64,000 nucleotides of DNA from Trissonchulus latispiculum (lineage: Eukaryota; Nematoda; Enoplea; Enoplida; Ironidae), in assembly GCA_030248195.1 (NCBI GenBank), contig JASAND010013430.1, positions 62,001 through 126,000 of the forward strand. Reading direction: 5' to 3'. The translations under genes and the position numbers were made by a program. Below are positions 58,200-64,000 of the stretch, piece after piece. The notes beneath the pieces were generated by a model. That model saw only the letters and a program-made list of their open reading frames with translations. It was not told where the DNA came from and did not search any database. Each line of letters starts with the position of its first letter. The stretch's first letter is position 1.

Positions 58200-59784
58200 T
58201 AGTGGAGTCTAACTCCATCATAGAAAATTCTGTATAAAAATTCCTGTATGTATATTGTAAAGGTAACAAGATGACCCCTAAAAGGGTACGGTTCTGCATC
58301 AGAGCACGGAAGCATGTAAACTTGATAACAGATCTCTTTATAAGAAAGAAAATTGAACTTGTGTCCACTGTATACTTTACGAAGCAGGTAAAAGTGTTAC
58401 CAATTATTGACCTTATTGAATGAAACTTTCCAAAAGCTGGAATATTTTCGATGGTCAGCCAGCGCTATGAGCCCTTTTCGAATCTCTCAACTGGTGCAGG
58501 TGCACATTGGTTATCATATATCAATATATTAATGGACATTGATTCAGGTAAAAGGAAAACTAACAGTTTCACTTGTTTAATTTTGTTTTACATTTTGTAT
58601 TAATTAGTATTAATATTTTGTATTAATAGACTGCGCTACAGCTCTTCAGATCATAAGAAACTATTTGATTGGTCTTAAATTCTGAGAACAAAATGATGCC
58701 TTAGATCAGATCATGTTTAGGGATTCACTCTTCGGATATGGAAATACAATTTTACCTTTGTTTTCCTTATAAAAACAAAAATTCACTAAGATTGGAACGA
58801 AAAATGCAAAAGTTAGAATAAAGTTACAATAAAACTTTTATTATTGTAAACAGCATTGTTCCATAGCTGGAAATGAATAGCAATGAGTTTCACCTTGGAA
58901 TGAAAATTGAACTTACTACATATATATACTTTTGATATTCAGGCTTTGGCAACAGTAAATATTCATCAAGTAAAGTCGTTACTTTTCTGTTTAACTGTGA
59001 GTCCATATTGGTATATGATATTCAAGGTGCAACTGCACCGCGACGACGCAAGACTGGTTGGGAGTTTCGATAAGGGCCTGTAGCGCTGCTCACGAAATTT
59101 ATCCTAGCAGAATAGATACGATACGGTTTTGAAATGATGATGTTTCAAAAGCAGATGCAAAACTATCTAAACTCATAGTTGGTCTATTTCCCAAACTATT
59201 TCCAATTGGAGAGTACTAGCTATGCAAGCAGGCAGTCTGACAGAGAGCTATTTCAGAACTGTTCTCAGATTTTGGTGACCTAATTTGCATAATCTTCGGA
59301 ATCTTTTAAAACTTGGCTTCTACATTAATTGAAATTGGAGGGGGCAATGAAAACATCAACTGAAAAGAAATTCTGTCTGTGGGGGTCCAGGGAAAATTAA
59401 AATAAGACAAGTTCATCCTCACTGGTCCACGACAACTCAAGGACCAAGTAAAAGCAAAAAGAATTCGCAGCAAATTTATATAACACACATATTAAGAAAG
59501 CAGTATTTGCTAGTTGGTAGGCCCCCTTCGGTTAAAAAAAGAGCACAAACTGCATACTAGACATATGCTGAAGATAGGCAAACGTTCATTTGAGAATACG
59601 TCCCTAGTGCAAATCATATCTATTTTCCGTGTAAATAGTTCTGCCTCCAGGCAGAACAAAAATAACGTAATAAGGAGTACTGAGATTTAATCCTCTACAG
59701 GAGAGAATGCCAAGAAGTAAAACTAGTTAAAACCGAAAATGAGCATTGATTAGTTGTGGTGTGAGCTGGCTAAGGAGAAGACTA
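58200..59784. other. Unassigned stretch with one hairpin
   Basis: No gene is supported. GTTCTGCC, loop TCCA, GGCAGAAC forms a perfect 8-bp-stem hairpin at 59638-59657. The 5' part of the LTR that ends at 62569 may lie at the end of this stretch, but I could not find its start. Confidence 0.4.
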
Positions 59785-62451
59785 AAGTCTGACCAAAAAA
59801 TGTAGAAAGCGAAATTGTTTTCTTTATATCTCAAAAACGCTTCAAGATAGCTACCACAAAGTATATATTTTCTGAACCGGACTGATGAGATCTTTCTTAT
59901 CGTGAAAAAATTTTTTGAAATTTCCCGTGCGATTTCAAAGGGCGCCGCTTTTATATGTACAGAAGAATTGGTACATGGTACTGCCGCGATTTTTTCACGA
60001 AAATTTTCCCCTTGTATGAAAGTGCTACACACCAAATTTCAACTTTTTTGGCTGAAAATTGCGTGAGTTATTCAATTTTTTAGATTTTCAAAATCCTTTG
60101 ATCTTTGCAGCTTTTTCGACTTTGACTGGTTATTACTCGCGACTCGCTCAACGGAAAAATTTTTCTATTAGATTTTCAGGACCGCCTAGGCGTCCGCTTT
60201 CACCCGATATATGTGAGATTTCAAAATTTGAAAGTCGATTTTTTCGAAAAATACCACTTTTTGACCCAAAATTTCGACATAGCGAGTCTAGCAAAAGTGA
60301 GTAAAAATTACATAATCATAAAGTCCAATCTAAGCTGAATCCAACAATATAAAGTTTTTGTGGCTACGACTTACATTGCGTCCGCAATGAATTTTTAAAC
60401 AATATTCCTTCTTTCAGCTGGTTTTTGGCTCCCTTTGATGTTGCCGCCTTGATTTGCCTGAACCAGTGTAAACTAAAGTCTGACCAAAAAATGTAGGGAG
60501 CGAAATTGTTTTGTTTATGCTGAATTACCGGTAAATTTTTGCTGCAGCAATGTATATATTTTCTGAACCGTCATGGCTTGAACTTTCTTTTGGTTGAAAA
60601 AATTTTTTTTTAAAATTAAAATTTATCAAAAGAAGCCGATTTTTTAAGTTTTGAAAGATCAGTAGAAGGCAGGAACTAGCCGTTCGGTGGAAAATTAGCC
60701 CATGTCGCAAACATTTTGAATCCTGAATATCAGCTCATTTCGTCAAGAATTGCGACAGTTATTCAATTTTTTCGATTTTCAAAAACCTTTGATCTTTGCC
60801 GCTTTTCCAACTTTGACTAGCTATTACTCGCGACTCGCTCAATGCAAAAATTTTTTAATTGAATTTTCAGGACCGCTTACGTGTTAGCTTTCATGTGATA
60901 TATGTGGTTTTTCAAAATTTGAAAATCGATTTTTTCGAAAAATACCACTTTTTGACCCAAAATTTCGACAATGCGAATCCAGCAAAAGTGGGTAAAAATA
61001 ACATTATCATAAAGTTTAATCTGAGCTGAATCCAACAATATAAAGTTTTCGTGGCTACGGCTTAAACTGCCCCAGCAACAAATTTTTAAACAATTTCCTA
61101 TTTCAGCTGATTTCTGACAAGTTGTGCTATATTGTGCATTGATTTGCTGCAAATAGTGTAAACTAGCCAAAAACCGGCTAAAAAGCGAAATTGTTTAAAA
61201 TTCATAACGGTCAATATAAGTCGTAGCCACGAAAACTTTATATCGTTGGATTCAGCTCAGATTAAACTTTATGATAATGTTATTTTTACCCACTTTTGCT
61301 GGATTGGCATTATCGAAATTTTGAGTCAAAAAGTGGTATTTTTCGAAAAAATCGATTTTCAAATTTTGAAAAACCACATATATCACATGAAAGCTAACAC
61401 GTAAGCGGTCCTGAAAATCCAATTAAAAAATTTTTGCATTGAGCGAGTCGCGAGTAATAGCTAGTCAAAGTTGGAAAAGCGGCAAAGATCAAAGGTTTTT
61501 GAAAATCGAAAAAATTGAATAACTATCGCAATTCTTGACAAAATGAGCTGATATTCGGGATTCACAATATTTGAGACATGGGCTAATTTTCCACCGAACG
61601 GCTAGTTCCTGCCTTCTACTGATCTTTCAAAACTTAAAAAATCGGCTTCGTTTGATAAATTTTAATTTTTTAAAAACATTTTTTCAACCAAAAGAAAGTT
61701 CAAGCCATGACGGTTCAGAAAATATATACATTGCTGCAGCAAAAATTTACCGGTAATTCAGTATAAACAAAACAATTTCGCTCCCTACATTTTTTGGTCA
61801 GACTTTAGCAAAAACCAGCTGAAAAAAGGAAATTGTTTAAAAATTCATTGCGGACGCAATGTAAGTCGTAGCCACAAAAACTTTATATCGTTGGATTCAG
61901 CTTAGATTGGAGTTTATGATTATGTAATTTTTACTCACTTTTGCTAGACTCGCTATGTCGAAATTTTGGGTTAAAAAGTGGTATTTTTCGAAAAAATCGA
62001 CTTTCAAATTTTGAAATCTCACATATATCGGGTGAAAGCGGACGCCTAGGCGGTCCTGAAAATCTAATAGAAAAATTTTTCCGTTGAGCGAGTCGCGAGT
62101 AATAACCAGTCAAAGTCGAAAAAGCGGCAAAGATCAAAGGATTTTGAAAATCTAAAAAATTGAATAACTCACGCAATTTTCAACCAAAAAAGTTGAAATT
62201 TGGTGTGTAGCACTTTCATACAAGGGGAAAATTTTCGTGAAAACATCGCGGCAGTACCATGTACCAATTCTTCTGTACATATAAAAGCGACGCCCTTTGA
62301 AATCGCACGGGAAATTTCAAAAAAATTTTTTCACGAAAAGAAAGATCGCATCAGTCCGGTTCAGAAAATATATACTTTGTGATAGCTATCTTGAAGCGTT
62401 TTTGAGATACAAAGAAAACAATTTCGCTTTCTACATTTTTTGGTCAGACTT
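59785..62451. mobile_element. 2.67-kb foldback element, family 2, with a nested copy
   Basis: The termini AAGTCTGACCAAAAAATGTA (59785 onward) and the complement ending at 62451 are flanked by TA on both sides (59783-59784 and 62452-62453). The arms mirror each other around about 61120, so peptides in + and - frames (for example 60059-60304 + and 61931-62176 -) are nearly identical. At its centre sits a second complete family member (60476-61805). There is no transposase. The intron element at 12579-13493 is a single copy of the same family. Confidence 0.88.
60476..61805. mobile_element. Nested foldback element, family 2, inner copy (1.33 kb)
   Basis: Its own termini AAGTCTGACCAAAAAATGTA are flanked by TA at 60474-60475 and 61806-61807. 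The arms are self-complementary around about 61150, with a short spacer containing AGCCAAAAACCGGCT. Confidence 0.85.
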
Positions 62452-62453
62452 TA

Positions 62454-62569
62454 GTTTGCTGCAAGCGAGAGCGTGGTGTGTTAGCTGGTTTTGCTGCTAT
62501 ATAATTGTTCTGAGTAAAAGCCTGTACTAGATTCGGCTTGATTTTGGTTTCACCCGGTCCGCATTTACA
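62454..62569 (+). repeat. Probable 3' end of a 5' LTR, cut by the foldback element
   Basis: The 116 bp before the primer-binding site end TTTACA. They include TATATAATTG (about 62499) and AGTAAAAGCC, which would fit a TATA box and a poly(A)-like signal. The LTR start was not found; the TA-targeted foldback appears to have inserted into it. Confidence 0.5.
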
Positions 62570-62571
62570 TC

Positions 62572-62638
62572 TGGTGCATCGGCCGGGAATCGAACCCGGG
62601 CCTCCCGCGTGGCAGGCGAGAATTCTACCACTGAACTA
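62572..62638 (-). tRNA. 67-nt antisense tRNA-Gly(GCC) copy with CCA, at the PBS position
   Basis: Read on the minus strand, this is a tRNA-Gly from the D arm to the 3' end: GTTCAGTGGTAGAATTC, anticodon stem-loop with GCC (CGCCTGCCACGCG), T arm GGGTTCGATTCCC, then the 3' acceptor strand CGATGCA and CCA. The 5' acceptor strand is missing (AT-rich bases instead). The encoded CCA argues against an ordinary nuclear tRNA gene. On the plus strand the block starts TGGTGCATCGG two bases after an LTR-like CA end and precedes pol. That is exactly where a primer-binding site belongs, but it is about 67 nt rather than the usual 10-18. Confidence 0.8.
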
Positions 62639-62790
62639 TTCTTTTTCAGTACCTAATTGTCAACATGTAAATAGTTCTGGTGTTACAGTAGATTCGCTTT
62701 CTGAAGTAGACGTTGTTCATAATTTACGCCCTGATTCTATGCCCTGCACGTCAAGTAGTTCATCCTTGACGTCGTCGCCTGTTTTTGTAG

Positions 62791-64000
62791 ATATTTATGT
62801 TTGGGGTTTTTGCAAATGCTTTAATTGATACCGGCTCCGGTCCTTGCATAATTACTAAAGCGTTTTGGAGCAAATTTGTTGGTCGACCCATCATTCCCTA
62901 CCAATGTTCACCCACTAGTGTCACAGGGGGACAGCTAAACGTCTTAGGTTATTGTAAATCCCGCGTGGCATTTCCTGGCGAGGCCTTTGACGTTTCTTTT
63001 CTGGTTGTGGATAATTCCACCATCGACTGTATTCTTGGTGCATCTTTTCTGCAAGACAATAGGGTTATCATTGACTTTGACGAAGGCGTTCTTCGGAAAA
63101 GCTCTAAGCTCCTTTCTAGGTTCCGAAGTCGGAAGTTTCAGATTGCCGCCAGTTCGTCTTTGGGTTTACCCAATCCTTCTAGCGATGTAAGTATAGTGAA
63201 ACTAGTGGACAACATCCTTTTGCCGCCTCAATCGGAAACCATAGTGGCTGGAGTCATTAGTCAACGTGTAGCTTGTAGTTCCGATAGTCTGTTAATTGAG
63301 CCCAACATCCCCAATTTCAGTTGTAGTAAACGGCCATTTCTGGTCGGCAGGTCGGTAGTCCCCCTAAACAACCAGGTTCTACTTTGTTTAGCTAATCCAA
63401 CCAATAACAAGATATTTTTGCGCCGCAATACTCCAGTGGCAACAGCTGCTGCGCACCTTGGGATTTATGATGGCCCAACGTTCGACGGTTTGGTTGCTGC
63501 AGTAAATTCAGATTCAGAGTTGATGCGCCCTGAGGAACTTCCACCGGGAGTCAAACTGGAGAAAGCCAAGGCACATCTCTCCCCATCGGACTATAACAAG
63601 TTGACCAAACTTCTTTCTGAGTATCGTGACCGTTTTTCTACTGGTGATCATGATACGGGGCTTACAAGTGTGATTGAGCACCGCATACAAACTACCGCTT
63701 CGCAGCCCGTTAAGCAGCAGCATTACCGTGAGCCAGAGTCAAGGAAAAAGGTTATAGAGAGCAACATTGAGAGTATGCTTGAGCGGGGTGTTATTAGCCC
63801 CAGCACAAGTCCCTGGGCTTCTCCCATTGTTATTGTTAAGAAGAAGGACGGTAGTGATAGATTCTGTGTTGATTTTCGTCGCCTAAATGCCATTACCGTC
63901 AAGGATTCTCATCCCATCCCTCGTATTGATGAGTCCTTAGATACGCTTGGCTCTGCGAAATATTTTACCAGTTTGGATCTTTGCTCGGGGTATTGGCAGA
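62791..64000 (+). CDS. Ty3/gypsy-type pol: protease and start of reverse transcriptase (3' end outside window)
   Basis: The frame is open from 62791 to the window end. The aspartic protease has ALIDTGSG (catalytic Asp codon 62827-62829) and, about 60 residues on, the flap-to-core pattern ending IDCILGASFL, as expected for retroelement proteases. A linker follows, then reverse transcriptase with VKKKDGSDRFCVDFRRLN, HPIPRIDESLD and the motif A block YFTSLDLCSGYWQ, with its catalytic Asp at 63976-63978. The order protease-RT and these motifs fit Ty3/gypsy. Upstream the protease N-terminus (PVFVDIYV) is in another frame; a G run at 62802-62805 probably holds a one-base insertion. Only about 150-220 bp separate the PBS from protease, so there is no room for gag. 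The copy is therefore probably defective. Confidence 0.9.
   Translation, partial: MFMFGVFANALIDTGSGPCIITKAFWSKFVGRPIIPYQCSPTSVTGGQLNVLGYCKSRVAFPGEAFDVSFLVVDNSTIDCILGASFLQDNRVIIDFDEGVLRKSSKLLSRFRSRKFQIAASSSLGLPNPSSDVSIVKLVDNILLPPQSETIVAGVISQRVACSSDSLLIEPNIPNFSCSKRPFLVGRSVVPLNNQVLLCLANPTNNKIFLRRNTPVATAAAHLGIYDGPTFDGLVAAVNSDSELMRPEELPPGVKLEKAKAHLSPSDYNKLTKLLSEYRDRFSTGDHDTGLTSVIEHRIQTTASQPVKQQHYREPESRKKVIESNIESMLERGVISPSTSPWASPIVIVKKKDGSDRFCVDFRRLNAITVKDSHPIPRIDESLDTLGSAKYFTSLDLCSGYWQ

Noticed and set aside
60059..62176. Two near-identical ~80-residue proteins on opposite strands (60059-60304 + and 61931-62176 -)
   Set aside because: They are mirror images caused by the palindrome, with no motif and no start context.
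62572..62638. Functional nuclear tRNA-Gly gene
   Set aside because: The 5' acceptor strand is missing and CCA is encoded, so it should not yield a normal tRNA; the position fits a primer-binding site.
62538..62828. Open frame containing RPGIEPGPPAWQARILPLNY
   Set aside because: The peptide is the translation of the antisense tRNA-Gly block and is a known type of artefact. Only its last part overlaps true protease leader sequence.

Overview
This is a window of AT-rich eukaryotic nuclear DNA, almost certainly from an invertebrate animal. The evidence is an intron-containing copper-transporter (CTR/SLC31) gene with GT-AG splice sites in matching phases, a tRNA-derived SINE, LTR retrotransposons with tRNA primer-binding sites, and dozens of non-autonomous inverted-repeat elements, satellites and microsatellites. 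I cannot name the species. There is no bacterial-style gene organisation, and most open frames of 60-100 codons are chance frames inside repeats.

Layout. 0-7 kb: a foldback element (436-779), a tRNA-derived SINE with target-site duplication (1795-2199), an element with perfect 183-bp inverted arms (4332-5125), and a composite satellite/hairpin element A (about 5165-7056). 7.2-13.8 kb: the CTR gene on the + strand, three exons (7283-7802, 11463-11820, 13601-13814), 363 residues. Intron 1 holds a 1.07-kb TIR element and a 1.9-kb palindrome; intron 2 holds a 0.9-kb foldback element. 14.4-17 kb: composite element B (inverted relative to A) and a partial copy C. 17.5-21 kb: a 210-bp tandem triplication, a TTAA-flanked MITE and a 33-bp minisatellite. 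21.35-25.57 kb: a large candidate transposon with long G/C-rich terminal inverted repeats and a relic minus-strand reading frame. 25.9-29 kb: a TIR element carrying a SINE-like unit, then a TTAA-flanked element. 30-32.6 kb: the 3' part of a minus-strand gene for a multi-pass membrane protein (three exons in phase), with nested foldbacks in an intron. 33.6-40.3 kb: a hexanucleotide repeat, a foldback element, and a CCT-rich minisatellite split by a TIR element that itself contains a hAT-type MITE. 42.5-46.0 kb: a complete young non-autonomous LTR retrotransposon (777-780 bp LTRs, initiator-Met PBS, CTTG duplication). 46-52 kb: mostly unassigned, with one possible minus-strand exon and a second SINE-like unit with a clear duplication. 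52.3-53.5 kb: a decayed gag-like frame interrupted by a CTCGAG-rich MITE. 54-58 kb: several near-perfect palindromes. 59.8-62.45 kb: a 2.67-kb foldback with a second copy of its own family nested at its centre. 62.45-64.0 kb: the 5' part of a Ty3/gypsy-like element, with a 67-nt antisense tRNA-Gly at the primer-binding site and protease plus the start of reverse transcriptase, cut by the window end.

The dominant theme is inverted-repeat (foldback) DNA at many scales, often nested. The most unusual observations are the almost complete tRNA copy at the PBS of the last element, a recurrent module of a 147-bp satellite plus TGCGCAG motifs plus a four-base-loop hairpin, and the long palindromes that fill both introns of the copper transporter gene. 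All repeat and gene boundaries were read by eye from the sequence; no database search was possible.
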